Shown here one piece after another: positions 15,820 to 25,236 of a stretch of DNA of 46,560 nucleotides. Source of the DNA: Patescibacteria group bacterium (GTDB lineage: Bacteria; Patescibacteriota; Gracilibacteria; UM-FILTER-43-11); NCBI GenBank assembly GCA_018825145.1, contig JAHJFD010000044.1, forward strand, positions 1-46,560, in the 5' to 3' direction. A program made the position numbers and the translations under genes. Positions within the stretch are counted from its first letter, which is position 1; each line of letters opens with the position of its first letter. The notes under the pieces are model-generated. The model did not search any database and had not been told where the DNA came from. It was given only the letters and a program-made list of their open reading frames with translations.

Positions 15820-16281
15820 ATGGCTGAAGTAAAAAAGAAATCTATCGTAAAAGCTCCCGCGATCAGCGCGAAAAAAGGTCCTGTACCAAAAAGCGGACAG
15901 GCCGAAAAGTTCACCAGGGCCGTGGATCAGGTTTTTGATAAACTCAAAGCCCATTTTGATGCCAAGAAAGTGGATGCCTGGCAGGAAAAGTGGCTGGCGG
16001 TTCCGGCAAATCGTAAGAAATATGAAAAGCTTGCGGACGCGCCGGAGGTGGTAGGCGAGGAGCTGGTCGCCATGACGAATGATATTATCGACTTTGTTCA
16101 GGGGGAGGAAGGCGGTAAATCAAACATCTTTAAAAAGGTGAAGAGTGGTTTAGGCGGTTTCTTTAAACATCCTGTTCAATTTCTTCAGGATAAAGCAGCT
16201 AAGGGCAAAGCTATGGCTGAAAAGGCCAAGGCCACCGCAGACAAAGCAACTAAAAAAGCAGGCAAGACAGCTAAAAAATAA
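15820..16281 (+). CDS. Hypothetical protein with histone-H1-like Lys/Ala tail
   Basis: 153 residues. The N-terminus (1-28) and the C-terminus (about 122-153) are rich in Lys, Ala and Pro (KATADKATKKAGKTAKK), like H1-type nucleoid proteins. The middle (30-90) is a helical domain with two Trp and KKYEKLA segments. Around 102-120 there is a glycine-rich amphipathic piece (GLGGFFKHPVQFL). Binding of DNA or another acidic polymer through the tails is possible, but no DNA-binding fold is recognised. Last of the three-gene orphan run, 101 nt before pheT. Confidence 0.6.
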   Translation: MAEVKKKSIVKAPAISAKKGPVPKSGQAEKFTRAVDQVFDKLKAHFDAKKVDAWQEKWLAVPANRKKYEKLADAPEVVGEELVAMTNDIIDFVQGEEGGKSNIFKKVKSGLGGFFKHPVQFLQDKAAKGKAMAEKAKATADKATKKAGKTAKK

Positions 16282-16348
16282 TTACTAAACGAAACGACGG
16301 CACAATGAAACGACTTTATTTTCAGGGTGTTTTTGTTGTATGGTTATT

Positions 16349-16380
16349 GCGTTATCGTTACTTCGTTATTTCGTTGTAAA
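16349..16380 (+). repeat. Short 8-bp tandem repeat before pheT
   Basis: GTTAyTTC-like 8-mers recur at 16357, 16365 and (degenerate) 16373, after a related CGTTATC. They sit immediately upstream of the pheT ATG (16382), in the expected leader. Confidence 0.5.
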
Positions 16381-16381
16381 T

Positions 16382-18760
16382 ATGAAAATCAGTTTGGACT
16401 GGCTCGGCGATTTCATCACGATCACTGAAAAAGATAATCAAAAGATTAAGGATATTATTACGGAACGTTCGGCCGAGATCGAGACCATGGAAGCCCAGGG
16501 GGATCATCTGGATAATATTGTGGTTGGCAAAGTCATCGAAATTAAGAAGCATCCGAATGCTGACGCGCTTCAGCTTTGTATGGTAAATGATGGAAAAGAA
16601 AATATTCAGGTGGTCTGCGGCGGGTCGAATGTGAAAGAGGGAATGCTCTGCGCTTTTGCCAAAATTGGCGCGGTGGTGAAGTGGCACGGCAGTGAAGTGG
16701 TGAAGATGGAAAGGGCGAAGATCCGCGGGGAGGAAAGTTTTGGCATGATCTGCGCTTCGGAGGAGGTTGGGCTGGAAGACATGTTTCCGAAGACGTCGGA
16801 AAAAGAGATTGTGGATCTGAGCCACCTGAATTTGAAAGTGGGACAGCCGCTGGCCAAGGCGCTGGGACTGGACGATGTGGTGATCGACGTGGATAACCAC
16901 GCCATTACCAACCGGTCGGATTTGTTTTCGCATCGCGGATTCGCGCGGGAGTTTGTGGCTAATGGGCTTGGCAAATGGAGAAAAAGTAATGAGTATAAGC
17001 CACCTGTAAGCAGTTCCCCCGCGCCGGTTGAACTGAAAATTGAAGATAAAGATTCATGCAGTCATTACATGGGCGTTTATATTACAGGAATCGAGGTCGC
17101 GGAAAGTCCTGAATGGATGAAGAAGCGGCTGGTGGCCTGCGGCGTGAATCCGATTTCGAATATTGTGGATATTACCAACTACATTATGCTGGAGCTTGGA
17201 ATGCCACTGCACGCTTTTGATCTGGACCAGGTAAAAGGCAAAAAGTGGACTATGCGAAAGGCTAAAAAAGGTGAGAAAGTTGTGACGCTGGACGAACAAC
17301 AGCATGAGCTGAACGGAGGGGAGATAGTTTTGGATGACGGCCATGAACTTTTTGACCTGTGCGGCATTATGGGCGGTCTTTCCAGCGGTATCAGTCAGCA
17401 TACCAGGGCGGTCTGGCTGCATTCACCGATTTATCACCCCACGCTGATCCGCCAGGGAATGAGAGGGCTGGGGCATGTCAGTGACGCGGCCATTATTTAC
17501 GAAAAGGGACTTGATCCCGCGCTGGCGGAAGACGGACTGGTGCGGGCGGTTGAGCTGATTCTGGAACTTTGCCCGAAGGCCAAAGTGGCCAGTGAGGTTA
17601 TTGACGTGTGGAATGCGCCTAAAGAAAACAGAGTGATCGATTTGAGCGTGGACCGAGTGAATTTACTGATCGGCACGAAACTGAAACCCAAAGAAATCGA
17701 AAAGATTCTAAGTGATTTAGGGTTTAAGGCGGCCAAAGCGAAGGGCGGTTACAAGGTAACTGTGCCAAGCTTCCGCCATAATGATGTGAAGCGTGAATCC
17801 GATGTAATTGAAGAGGTGGCGCGGATTTACGGTTTCAACAATATTCCATACAAATCACCCGTTAAGGCGATCGATCCGGTTTCCCCCGGCAAAGACCGCC
17901 GCTATTGCCGTGAGCTAAAAGAAGCGCTGACGGCCCAGGGATTTGATGAAATCTATACTTTCGCTTTTATCGGGCCTGAACTTTTGGATAAGTGTGGTAT
18001 GGAGGTGACGGGTGAAATTGTGGAGGTGGCTAACCCGATTTCGGCGGACATTTCGCTGATGCGCACCAGTTTACTGCCCCGCATGATGGATACCATTGCC
18101 GGCAACCTCCGCTACAAAACAAGTTTTAAGCTGTTTGAACAGAGTAAGGTTTACTTCCGCAAGTCGGATACTGACTGGGAGGAAAAACCAGTTTTGGTGA
18201 TGGCCGCCGTGAATGAGGATTTCAGAGTGCTTCAGGGAGCGGTGGAAAGTTTGGGGATTCAGGTCTTGCCGCCCAGAGCAAAAGACCGTGTGGCCGCGCA
18301 TCATCCCGGACGTGTGGGTGAGCTTGTGGTACTAGGTAAAGTGGTGGGCTACTTATATGAAGTGCACCCGCAAATCAGGAAGAATTTTGATATTAAGCCC
18401 CGCGTGACGGTGGCCGAAGTGGACGTGCAGGCAATTCTGGACATGAATATTGATACCCGTAAGAAGTACACGGAATTGCCAAAATACCCTTCGGTTCAGC
18501 TGGATGTGAGTATGGTTATTCCCAAGAGGAGTATGGCTGGCGACTATTTGAACACGATTCAGAAAACCGATCAGAAATTGATCACCGGCGTGGAACTTAT
18601 TGACGAGTATACCGGTGATAAGATTGCCGCCGATAAACGCGGTCTGACTTATTCAATTACCTATCAGGCGCCTGACCGCACGCTGACCGAAGCTGAAGTT
18701 GAAGCGGTGCACAGGCAGGTATTGGAAAGGCTGAAGAAGAATGGGGCGGAGATAAGGTAA
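16382..18760 (+). CDS. pheT: Phenylalanyl-tRNA synthetase beta subunit
   Basis: 792 residues from ATG 16382 (MKISLDWLGDFI, a typical PheT start; the upstream in-frame ATG at 16340 adds unlikely residues). Domain order: N-terminal region, OB-fold tRNA-binding domain (about 38-150, IVVGKVIEIKKHPNADAL), the B3/B4 editing region (about 210-380), B5 (about 395-465), the catalytic-like core, and the C-terminal FDX-ACB anticodon-binding domain (about 700-792, starting YTELPKYPSVQLDVS). With PheS it forms the (alpha-beta)2 enzyme charging tRNA-Phe and editing mischarged Tyr. pheS is not adjacent, so the subunits are unlinked here. No SD is seen. Confidence 0.97.
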   Translation: MKISLDWLGDFITITEKDNQKIKDIITERSAEIETMEAQGDHLDNIVVGKVIEIKKHPNADALQLCMVNDGKENIQVVCGGSNVKEGMLCAFAKIGAVVKWHGSEVVKMERAKIRGEESFGMICASEEVGLEDMFPKTSEKEIVDLSHLNLKVGQPLAKALGLDDVVIDVDNHAITNRSDLFSHRGFAREFVANGLGKWRKSNEYKPPVSSSPAPVELKIEDKDSCSHYMGVYITGIEVAESPEWMKKRLVACGVNPISNIVDITNYIMLELGMPLHAFDLDQVKGKKWTMRKAKKGEKVVTLDEQQHELNGGEIVLDDGHELFDLCGIMGGLSSGISQHTRAVWLHSPIYHPTLIRQGMRGLGHVSDAAIIYEKGLDPALAEDGLVRAVELILELCPKAKVASEVIDVWNAPKENRVIDLSVDRVNLLIGTKLKPKEIEKILSDLGFKAAKAKGGYKVTVPSFRHNDVKRESDVIEEVARIYGFNNIPYKSPVKAIDPVSPGKDRRYCRELKEALTAQGFDEIYTFAFIGPELLDKCGMEVTGEIVEVANPISADISLMRTSLLPRMMDTIAGNLRYKTSFKLFEQSKVYFRKSDTDWEEKPVLVMAAVNEDFRVLQGAVESLGIQVLPPRAKDRVAAHHPGRVGELVVLGKVVGYLYEVHPQIRKNFDIKPRVTVAEVDVQAILDMNIDTRKKYTELPKYPSVQLDVSMVIPKRSMAGDYLNTIQKTDQKLITGVELIDEYTGDKIAADKRGLTYSITYQAPDRTLTEAEVEAVHRQVLERLKKNGAEIR

Positions 18761-18788
18761 GGGCGTAATGATGAAGGCATTCAATTTT

Positions 18789-18866
18789 GGGCAACATTGC
18801 CCCAACAATGCTGGAAAATTGCTAGGTCAATGTGTCTTCTTTTATGGTGTCATTGATATATCAATG
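18789..18866. repeat. 11-bp-period repeat array B (core CATTG/CAATG)
   Basis: CATTG or CAATG-like cores end at 18799, 18810, 18821 and 18832, exactly 11 bp apart. After a degenerate unit, CATTG (18851-18855) and CAATG (18862-18866) resume 11 bp apart with a 1-bp shift. Located in the convergent spacer between pheT and the SLH gene. Confidence 0.7.
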
Positions 18867-18901
18867 ATGACTTTTTTTGATATGGAAGAGGCTCGCCTTT
18901 T

Positions 18902-21481
18902 TTAGTCCGCCAGCTCAATGTATTTAGCTTTATCAACAGTGTCGAGGGTGCTGGCTTTCACGCCGCCCTGAGCGATACTATAAAGGAAGTCACCGATGTA
19001 GATGATACGCTGGATATTCTTGTTGTAGTCGTATGGGAAGTAATCGTAAAGGCCGACAGTCAGGTCATCATCGCTAAAGTGGGTGACGCGGCCGCGTTCT
19101 TTGAAGCCGTCTTTTAGATTGAAAGTGTAAACCAGTGCGCCCGAAAACGTTGTTTCATAACGGTCGTAACTTGGGTCCGTACAGCTGCCAAGGCCCTCGC
19201 AGTCATCCGTGCAGACTGACATACCGTTTTCCAGATGGCATTCGGACGGAATACAGCGCTGTTCGCACATTACTGGACAAGTGCCGTAAAGGTATTTTCC
19301 GCACTGAAGTTCTGCTGAGCTGACCTTTTCCTGAATCGTTATGGGGAAGGCCAGAAGCTCTTTTTCTTTGTCGAAAAGCAGGGCCTTGTGGTTGTTAAGA
19401 AGTTCGGAATAAGTTCCGCTATCGCCAATATATTCGACAAATTTCTGTTTGGGGTTGTTCGGGTCACTGACGTCAAAAATGGCCATTTTAAAGCCGTCGG
19501 TGACGGTGCCGCCCCATTGGTTTTCGGTAGTTTCCTGACCGAAACCAATGATGTTGTTTTCGTCGTAAGGGTGGATGTACTCGCTGAAGCCCGGAATCTT
19601 GAGTTCACCGAGCACAACCGGTTTGGCGGGGTTAGAAAGGCCGATCACAAAGAGTGGATCGATCTGTTTGAAAGTGACCATGTAAAGGCGGTTGCCGAGA
19701 AATCGGGTGGAATAGATTCTTTCGCCCTTGGCCAGCCCTGTCAGACTGCCCACGGTTTTCATATTGCCGTCGAGCACGTAGACATTGTTTATTGCGGGAT
19801 CTTCCTCATTCCACATGTTCCCGCTGTTGGTGGCGATGCGAAAATATCCGCTGTACTGATCCATCGAGAACTGGTTGAGGATGGTACCGGGAACTTCGCC
19901 GCGGGCCTTGAAGTCCATTTCGCCGTCTTCCAGCGCGAAACGGAAGATGTGGGTTTTGCTGTGGTCGCGGTTCCAGTCCCAGTCGGTGTAGCGGTCATAA
20001 TCAACGGCCCGGCTGGCCACAAAAAGATCTGTTTGCGAAGCGTACACGTTGTCGGAACTGCCCAGAAAGACGTTGCGATGAATTTTTGAATCCGCGTCAT
20101 CGATATCAAAAGAAGCTGTAATCAAGTACTGAGGCATGCTGTAACCGGGAAAATAACGAATGTCCGCGCAGCCCACCATTGCTTCGGGTTCACCATCACC
20201 ATCAACCAGAGTAGGCACCAGGTTGTCGCCGGACTTGATATTATCCCAGACCCAGTAATTGGGGCTGGCGTTAAGAACGAGGTAAAGCTGGTTATCGATT
20301 CTGCGGGAAGTATTGTAGTAACCGTCGAAGGCCACATGCCTTAGTTCTTTGGGGTTCGCCTTGTCCGAGATATCGTAAACGTAAATTTTAGTCTGGCTGG
20401 TGTTGTAGTAAGGGGGCATTATTTTCGCCGATTCGCTCATCGGCATGATGTCGTAATAATTGGATGACTGGCCAATGACCACCAGGCGGTCGGAGTCGAC
20501 GTAAATCTCCTGTGGGTAGAAGGAATCATCACCAAAATCAATACTGGATTCTTCATGCATCAGGGCGGGCGGATAGGCCCGGACAATGCGGACTGTGTCG
20601 CCCTTGACAAGGTAGATGTGAGATCCGTCGTTTTTTATGATGTCAGCTTCGTCCACACCTTCAACCTGAATATTGGTGGTGGAGTATTCGTCCGCAACAG
20701 CCGATTTTTGAGCGGCAGAGGTCTCTGAGCCTGGTCCTGGAGCTTCAGCTCCGACAAAATCCGCTTCTTCCATCATCAAAACATCACCGCGCATCAGTGG
20801 GTAGTACTGGCGGCTCTGGTATTCTTTGAATTTATCCATCAGCGCGGGACAGGAGGCAATAGCCGGAAGCGGATCGGTGAGTTCGGCGTAGGTGGCCGAG
20901 ACTTTGTCGGTACGGTTGTCTTTGAGGCGATACACGGTTTCGGACATCTCTCCGCGGGTAATCTCTTTATCAAAAAACTGAACGGTCGCGGGGATGGCTT
21001 TTTTGTTTTCCAATCCCTTTACATAACCCGCGAACCATTCGTTGTTGGTGCCGACGGTGTCTTTCGGAACATTTTGGGACTCGGCAACAATTTTGCTGGC
21101 CTCCGCGAAGTTGATAAAGCCGGCGGGCTTGAAAGTCCCATCGGGATAACCGCCGACCACGCCGTGTTTTTTGGCCATACAAACATACTTACTGAACCAT
21201 TCACCGGCGGGAACATCGGGGAAAGACGCCTTAGTACATGCGCTGATTTCGTCGTCGGGATAGGTGGCTCCGATGATGATCTTGGTGAATTCGGCCCGGT
21301 TGATTCTGTTTTCGGGCTTGTAGGAGCCGTCCGGATAACCCTGAACAATGGCCGAATCTTTAAGATACTGGATGGCGTCACCGTTATAATGTTCACTTTG
21401 AACATCGTTAAAAACCTCGGCTCTGGCATTGGGTACCAGAAAGAGCAGAGGCAGTAAAAGAAGGATTGCCGCTTTTTTCAT
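18902..21481 (-). CDS. S-layer-homology protein with secreted beta-propeller domain
   Basis: 859 residues. The signal peptide (1-21) ends ARA. Three SLH repeats follow (about 22-190), with motifs IVQGYPDGSYKPENRINRAE and VVGGYPDGTFKPAG; these bind pyruvylated secondary wall polymers and fix the protein to the envelope. After a linker, TTNIQVEGVDEADIIKNDG (about 275) begins a beta-propeller domain of the secreted Beta_propel family, running almost to the end. A cysteine cluster near 740-780 (about eight Cys) may be disulfide-bonded. It is probably an abundant surface protein; ligand unknown. An inverted repeat (CGTGAT...ATCACG) overlaps its -10. Confidence 0.88.
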   Translation of the reverse strand: MKKAAILLLLPLLFLVPNARAEVFNDVQSEHYNGDAIQYLKDSAIVQGYPDGSYKPENRINRAEFTKIIIGATYPDDEISACTKASFPDVPAGEWFSKYVCMAKKHGVVGGYPDGTFKPAGFINFAEASKIVAESQNVPKDTVGTNNEWFAGYVKGLENKKAIPATVQFFDKEITRGEMSETVYRLKDNRTDKVSATYAELTDPLPAIASCPALMDKFKEYQSRQYYPLMRGDVLMMEEADFVGAEAPGPGSETSAAQKSAVADEYSTTNIQVEGVDEADIIKNDGSHIYLVKGDTVRIVRAYPPALMHEESSIDFGDDSFYPQEIYVDSDRLVVIGQSSNYYDIMPMSESAKIMPPYYNTSQTKIYVYDISDKANPKELRHVAFDGYYNTSRRIDNQLYLVLNASPNYWVWDNIKSGDNLVPTLVDGDGEPEAMVGCADIRYFPGYSMPQYLITASFDIDDADSKIHRNVFLGSSDNVYASQTDLFVASRAVDYDRYTDWDWNRDHSKTHIFRFALEDGEMDFKARGEVPGTILNQFSMDQYSGYFRIATNSGNMWNEEDPAINNVYVLDGNMKTVGSLTGLAKGERIYSTRFLGNRLYMVTFKQIDPLFVIGLSNPAKPVVLGELKIPGFSEYIHPYDENNIIGFGQETTENQWGGTVTDGFKMAIFDVSDPNNPKQKFVEYIGDSGTYSELLNNHKALLFDKEKELLAFPITIQEKVSSAELQCGKYLYGTCPVMCEQRCIPSECHLENGMSVCTDDCEGLGSCTDPSYDRYETTFSGALVYTFNLKDGFKERGRVTHFSDDDLTVGLYDYFPYDYNKNIQRIIYIGDFLYSIAQGGVKASTLDTVDKAKYIELAD

Positions 21482-21497
21482 AGAAAATTTGTTAATG

Positions 21498-21516
21498 CGT
21501 GATTTATTATATCACG
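21498..21516 (-). promoter_or_regulatory. Inverted repeat over the -10 of the SLH gene
   Basis: CGTGAT (21498-21503) and ATCACG (21511-21516) are 7 bp apart. The minus strand reads TATAAT within this element, 17-22 nt before the ATG at 21481. A repressor site overlapping the promoter is inferred. Confidence 0.45.
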
Positions 21517-21544
21517 GCAAAAAAACATATTTCCGGAACTGAAA

Positions 21545-23071
21545 TCAGCGAGCTGAATAGTACCTAGTATCGGGTTTCGGCTTTTCCGGTTGTTCACCTG
21601 CTTCAGTAACTCTTTTTTCCTGCTCTTTGCCGATTTTATACCATTTGAAAGGCGTGACGATAGGAACCAATGCCCGCGGACTGAGAGGTATGTACTGGAA
21701 AGCTCTGAATTGACCGGGTTCCATAGGCATCGCTATGCCGGGACCTTGTGTCGGAAGATTTGTCACGACCACCGGATAAGGCAAAGCATATTCCTGTAAT
21801 TCGCGATTACTAGTCACATCAAGTGGTTGCATTCCAGATATGTCGGTGTATATAAATTTTTTGCCTTCATCCAGTGGTAGTCCTGTTATCCCCTTCACTT
21901 TAACAATAGCGTCTTCCAGGCTATCCGCCTGAAAATCCCCCTTCCTGAAATCGGCAATGGCAATGGCAAAGCCCAAGGCGCGTTCTATTATTGGCGGCAT
22001 CTCAGCCAGGACTGTATATGTAATTGTGCCACCCGGTAAAATCGTAAATTCTACCGACCGGTTCCTGTAGGTGAAGTGATATACTTTCATGGCTTCCGGC
22101 GTATATTCGATGCGGATGTTTTCCAGTCCGTGCTTTTTCATCACATCCGTCACAGAGTCCTGGGTTTTACCGGGATCTATTTGAGATACATGCTCCCAGC
22201 TCCAATTTTGCTGCAATTTCGCGGTGGCTTCCAACCCCCTGGAAAATTGCCAACCTTTTGCCTGTTCCTCGGCTTCTTTTACTGCTTTATTCCGTTCCGT
22301 AGCCTGTTGCGCGTTAGCACTTTGCTTGGGCAATCTTGTATTTAGATCTGCATCATCAGGTTCCGGGGCTACGGCTCCCGGTATTAAACCGCTTAGCGCC
22401 AGGAGGGCCACCTGAGGTGCTATCTGGTTTGTAACGACTTCTTTAACAACTTCGGCTGTTGTCGGTTTCTTGGCCATCGCTTCAGCTTTTTTGAACGCGG
22501 CATCGGCTTTTTCATCGAAGTGCTTGTCATTAATTTGTAAGCAAACACTTCGGAGTGCCATTTCAAGACGGCTTCCAAATGCTATCCCCAGAATTTTAGC
22601 CGCTTTATTAAGATTCACCTCAGCATCTCCTCTTCCGGCCCTGTCGTCCAATATATACTCTATGCCTCTTCTTATACCCTCCTTTAATTTTTTCTTATCA
22701 ATCTTATCGATTTCCGCAGTTGTCATCCCAATGCTTTCAGCAACTTCCCTGAGCTTTTTCTCAGGAGCTTTCTTCAGAATTTCGTCCACTCGCTCACGTT
22801 TCATGTGAAGCTCCATTTCGTCGTCGATCATTTCACTGAACATTTCTGAATCCGAATGCCTGATTGCCAGTACCTCAACTTCATCCCCGCGTTTGGTAAA
22901 AATCAGCTGATAGCCCTCGCCGTCAATTTTGGCATCATATTCCGCGCGTGATCCCTCAATTCGCCTGACGCGGATATCTTCCAGCCCCATTTGCCTCATC
23001 ATGATTTGATTCGGATCATTCTTTGCCAATTCATGCAAGTCCCTTTGTTGTGGTGTTTCCTGATTGCCCAT
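21545..23071 (-). CDS. Hypothetical protein with a duplicated domain
   Basis: About 508 residues from ATG 23069-23071. This start is preferred over the frame's earlier starts (23125, 23089) because the promoter at 23093-23121 would begin transcription near 23086. Two similar segments of about 45 residues are visible: MRQMGLEDIRVRRI... near the N-terminus and MKKHGLENIRIEYT... near residue 310. Each is followed by alternating strands ending in an E-V/T-Y-V-L run, suggesting a duplicated alpha/beta unit. A helical region lies between (about 80-200), with a hydrophobic stretch IAPQVALLALSGLIPGAVA (about 215-233) that could be a membrane segment. The C-terminus is Pro-rich. Family not recognised. 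Confidence 0.6.
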   Translation of the reverse strand: MGNQETPQQRDLHELAKNDPNQIMMRQMGLEDIRVRRIEGSRAEYDAKIDGEGYQLIFTKRGDEVEVLAIRHSDSEMFSEMIDDEMELHMKRERVDEILKKAPEKKLREVAESIGMTTAEIDKIDKKKLKEGIRRGIEYILDDRAGRGDAEVNLNKAAKILGIAFGSRLEMALRSVCLQINDKHFDEKADAAFKKAEAMAKKPTTAEVVKEVVTNQIAPQVALLALSGLIPGAVAPEPDDADLNTRLPKQSANAQQATERNKAVKEAEEQAKGWQFSRGLEATAKLQQNWSWEHVSQIDPGKTQDSVTDVMKKHGLENIRIEYTPEAMKVYHFTYRNRSVEFTILPGGTITYTVLAEMPPIIERALGFAIAIADFRKGDFQADSLEDAIVKVKGITGLPLDEGKKFIYTDISGMQPLDVTSNRELQEYALPYPVVVTNLPTQGPGIAMPMEPGQFRAFQYIPLSPRALVPIVTPFKWYKIGKEQEKRVTEAGEQPEKPKPDTRYYSAR

Positions 23072-23092
23072 AGTGAAAATATGATTCATATC

Positions 23093-23121
23093 ATTATAAC
23101 ATATTTTATTTATTAATACAA
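23093..23121 (-). promoter_or_regulatory. Promoter for the duplicated-domain gene
   Basis: Minus strand: TTGTAT (complement of 23116-23121), 17-nt spacer, TATAAT (complement of 23093-23098). It decides for the ATG at 23071 as the start. Confidence 0.55.
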
Positions 23122-23190
23122 GCATACAAAATGCTGTAATATCTAACTATTGAGAAAATGCATGCTAATAATTCCTTAATCCAAGTTCTT

Positions 23191-24189
23191 ATGATTATCG
23201 TAATGCAAAATACCGCCACCCGCGAAATGGTGGACGAAGTCGTTAAAGTGGTCAAAGGGCACGGCCTGAACACCGAGGTCATGCATGGAACAACCCGTGT
23301 GGCCATCGGGGTGCTCGGCGATAAGACACAATTGGAGGAGGGTAACGTGATCCGTCTGCCGGGAGTGAAAGAAATTCTGGCTGTCAGTAAGCCTTATAAG
23401 AAGGTGAGCCGTGAATACAAAATTGATGACACCGTGGTAACGGTGGCTAATTCAGTTAAGTTTGGCGGAAAAAATCCGCCTGTCATCATCGCGGGCCCAT
23501 GCACGGTGGAGTCCCGGGAACAAGTTTTAGAGATTGCCCGGGGTGTAAAAAAACTAGGAGCCAAAATGCTGAGGGGAGGCGCTTTCAAGCCCCGCACTTC
23601 TCCTTACGCCTTTCAGGGGCATGGGGTGGAGGGCTTAAAAATGCTCAAAAAAGCCGGCCAGGAGGTTGGTTTGCCGGTGGTTTCAGAAATCATGTCCGCC
23701 GAATATCTGGATGAGTTTATGGAGAATGTGGATATGCTGCAGATCGGCGCGCGCAACATGCAGAATTTTGATTTGCTGAAGGCGGTTTCGAAAGTAAAAA
23801 AGCCGGTGCTTTTAAAGCGCGGCATGAGCGCGACGGTGGAGGAGTTTTTGCTGGCGGCCGAGTATATTCTGGCCGGCGGGAATGATCAGGTGGTGCTTTG
23901 TGAGCGGGGAATCCGGACTTTTGAACAGTCGACGCGGAATATTCTGGACCTTAACTCGCTCGCGCTGATTAAGGAGATTTCGCATCTTCCGATTATTGCG
24001 GACCCGTCTCATGCCGCGGGACGTTACGACATTGTGCCGGCTTTGGGACTCGCGAGTTTGGCCGCGGGCGCCCATGGACTGATTATTGAAGTACATAATA
24101 ACCCCTGTGAAGCGCTGTGTGACGGCAAACAGTCGTTGACTTTCTACACGCTTGAAGCTTTCATGGAAAAGGCAAAACCACTCATATAA
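23191..24189 (+). CDS. aroF: 3-deoxy-7-phosphoheptulonate (DAHP) synthase, type I beta with N-terminal regulatory domain
   Basis: About 332 residues from ATG 23191 ([10 protein letters not shown], matching where this family begins; the open frame reaches 23158). It condenses PEP and erythrose-4-phosphate, the first shikimate-pathway step. Residues 1-65 are the ferredoxin-like domain found in Thermotoga-type enzymes, which confers feedback control by aromatic amino acids. The TIM barrel shows [48 protein letters not shown] and DPSHAAGR, covering the PEP and metal sites. The stop overlaps the aroB ATG (TAATG), so the two are translationally coupled. Confidence 0.95.
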   Translation: MIIVMQNTATREMVDEVVKVVKGHGLNTEVMHGTTRVAIGVLGDKTQLEEGNVIRLPGVKEILAVSKPYKKVSREYKIDDTVVTVANSVKFGGKNPPVIIAGPCTVESREQVLEIARGVKKLGAKMLRGGAFKPRTSPYAFQGHGVEGLKMLKKAGQEVGLPVVSEIMSAEYLDEFMENVDMLQIGARNMQNFDLLKAVSKVKKPVLLKRGMSATVEEFLLAAEYILAGGNDQVVLCERGIRTFEQSTRNILDLNSLALIKEISHLPIIADPSHAAGRYDIVPALGLASLAAGAHGLIIEVHNNPCEALCDGKQSLTFYTLEAFMEKAKPLI

Positions 24190-25232
24190 TGGGCAGACTC
24201 CGGCATTGTTTCATCATCCGCTCGCCTCATGGCAACTCCAGAATCTGTATTAAAGCAGAAGGGTTTTTGGAGCTTCAGAAGTATCTTGATAAACATCATA
24301 AAGGGGGCAGGGTCGCAGTCATTAGCGACACGAACGTGGCCGGAATTTATCACGACCGGATTAAGTCCGCTTTGCCGGAAGCCGATATTTTTGTGACAGA
24401 AGCGGGCGAGAAGTCGAAGACCATGAAGGTGGCCGAAGCTCTTTGCGCAGACCTTCTGGAAGCGGGTTTTACACGAAAAGATGTGGTGGTTGGGCTGGGC
24501 GGAGGAATGATTACAGACCTGGCCGGCTTTGTGGCCTCGGTTTATATGCGTGGCGTGCCATTTATTGCCATGCCCACTACCCTGCTGGCTATGATCGACG
24601 CGGCGGTTGGAGGAAAGACGGGCGTGAATCTGGGGGCCAAAAACATTATTGGAACTTTTTACCCCGCGGAGGCCGTGCTGGTCGATCAGGCATTTTTGAA
24701 AACCCTGCCCGAACGTGAAATGAAAACGGGTATGGCCGAGGCCATTAAGTACGCGACCATTCTTGATGCCAGTTTAGAAAGGGACCTGATAGCGAATCAG
24801 CCGGATCTCAGGCCTATTCTGGAAAAGAGTATCGCGGCCAAGGTGCAGGTGTGTAATGAAGATTTGAAGGAGAGCGGACTGCGAAAAGTCCTGAACTTCG
24901 GCCATACTTTCGGCCACGCCATTGAGTATCTGAGCCGCTATAAACTGACGCATGGCGAAGCTATTAGCATCGGAATGGTGCTGGCCAACAAGATTGCTCA
25001 AAAGCTCGGCAGACAATCAAAAGCCCACGGCGACCGGATTTCTGAAATGCTGAAAAAACACGGCCTGCCAACTGAGGTACCCAAGTACATCAAACTGAAG
25101 GAAGTTATTGAGATGGTGTACCGCGACAAAAAAATGGACGGGCAGAAAGTAACCTTTATTCTGTCGCTGGGAATGGGCCAGCATAAAATAGTGAAACTAA
25201 CGCCGGACGAACTGATGAAAATGCTAAAATAG
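24189..25232 (+). CDS. aroB: 3-dehydroquinate synthase
   Basis: A 347-residue NAD- and metal-dependent enzyme converting DAHP to 3-dehydroquinate, step two of the shikimate pathway. NAD-binding GLGGGMITDLAGFVAS is at about 98-113. PTTLLAMIDAAVGGKTGVN and the metal-binding NFGHTFGHAIE (His pair) follow in normal order. Length is typical. Its ATG overlaps the aroF stop. Later shikimate genes are not in this window. Confidence 0.95.
   Translation: MGRLRHCFIIRSPHGNSRICIKAEGFLELQKYLDKHHKGGRVAVISDTNVAGIYHDRIKSALPEADIFVTEAGEKSKTMKVAEALCADLLEAGFTRKDVVVGLGGGMITDLAGFVASVYMRGVPFIAMPTTLLAMIDAAVGGKTGVNLGAKNIIGTFYPAEAVLVDQAFLKTLPEREMKTGMAEAIKYATILDASLERDLIANQPDLRPILEKSIAAKVQVCNEDLKESGLRKVLNFGHTFGHAIEYLSRYKLTHGEAISIGMVLANKIAQKLGRQSKAHGDRISEMLKKHGLPTEVPKYIKLKEVIEMVYRDKKMDGQKVTFILSLGMGQHKIVKLTPDELMKMLK
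25225..25230 (+). promoter_or_regulatory. -10-like box 6 nt before rdgB
   Basis: TAAAAT inside the aroB 3' end is followed by exactly 6 nt and then the rdgB ATG at 25237, the same geometry as the leaderless starts at 3640, 4602 and 13359. It may give rdgB separate expression. Confidence 0.3.
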
Positions 25233-25236
25233 ATGC

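Noticed and set aside
19388-20089. Long plus-strand frame (233 codons) opposite the SLH gene
   Set aside because: It lies wholly inside the clear SLH/beta-propeller gene and has no family features.
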